Part shown: positions 63,861 through 64,000 of the stretch, one piece after another | Layout of the letters: every line of letters begins with the position of its first letter | Numbering within the stretch: position 1 is the stretch's first letter | Origin: Anaerococcus pacaensis 9403502 | GTDB taxonomy: Bacteria > Bacillota > Clostridia > Tissierellales > Peptoniphilaceae | Assembly: GCA_000308255.3 (NCBI GenBank) | Contig: HG326663.1 | Span: 391,522 to 455,521 of the forward strand | Direction of reading: 5' to 3' | Length of the DNA: 64,000 nt | The notes under the pieces: generated by a model | Told to the model about the DNA's origin: nothing | Seen by the model: only the letters and a program-made list of their open reading frames with translations | Databases searched by the model: none | Translations under genes and position numbers: made by a program

Positions 63861-64000
63861 ATAAGCCTTCTTTCATAAATAATCATATATGGTTAAAAGT
63901 TATCTATAAAATAACTTTAATTTTTATTTAAGCATCTATGCTATTTTACCCCCGATAAATAATTATTCACTAGCAAACCAGTCGGAAATAAAAATTTTTC
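63861..64000. other. Upstream region of the activase gene
   Basis: AT-rich leader to the window edge. The ribosome site AAAGAAGG lies before the ATG; I could not fix a -35/-10 pair with confidence. Confidence 0.4.

Overview
The window looks like a chromosome segment of a low-GC Gram-positive anaerobe. The housekeeping block nfeD-floA-phoH-ybeY-dgkA-cdd-era-recO-glyQ-glyS-PPDK regulator-guaA is the Firmicutes order. AT-rich spacers, strong GGAGG ribosome sites, a type II isopentenyl diphosphate isomerase, a fused 2-hydroxyacyl-CoA dehydratase activase and secreted papain-like proteases all fit Tissierellia/Peptoniphilaceae (Anaerococcus, Peptoniphilus, Finegoldia). The genus is my inference; nothing here proves it.

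Layout. 1-1.9 kb: uvrB, cut by the window edge. 2-10.8 kb: two zinc/cadmium-type efflux loci. Each has a SmtB/CzrA-like repressor, a free-standing heavy-metal-associated (HMA) protein and a P1B-type ATPase without its own HMA domain. Three SmtB-type operators serve them. Tiny membrane-protein genes (one pair duplicated at about 98% identity) and an ABC exporter lie between. 10.9-21 kb, all on the minus strand: an RNPP-type (Rgg/PlcR-like) regulator, a secreted pro-peptide with four tandem copies of a KHEPISIY-like unit, then four secreted proteins (two C1 papain-family proteases with Ig-like repeats and two CAMP-factor homologues, one fused to Ig-like domains). I read this as a candidate peptide-pheromone system controlling a secreted virulence-type operon, and it is the most interesting part of the window. 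21.2-23 kb: a lipoprotein, a DsbA/FrnE-like thioredoxin-fold protein and a TIGR02328-type protein.

23-38 kb is an AT-rich accessory region with many decayed genes. Several families occur as one intact and one broken copy within the window: Fic, GNAT, methyltransferase, a zinc-ribbon membrane protein and a 55-residue membrane protein. CPBP protease occurs as two broken copies. A class II Fic protein with a C-terminal winged helix sits behind a perfect 37-bp palindrome, and a decayed IS256-type element ends the region. 38-44.8 kb is a defence island: XRE controller, type III Mod and Res, and an RloC/PrrC-like AAA ATPase with a putative anticodon nuclease triad. It abuts the 3' end of guaA.

44.8-64 kb is conserved core: guaA, the PPDK regulatory protein, glyS/glyQ, recO, era, cdd, a DgkA-PAP2 fusion, ybeY, phoH (apparently with an AUU start), a frameshifted coiled-coil gene, floA, nfeD, fni, an LCP-family cell-wall ligase and the large activase. 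No tRNA, rRNA or CRISPR array was seen. All calls are from reading the sequence; no database search was possible.
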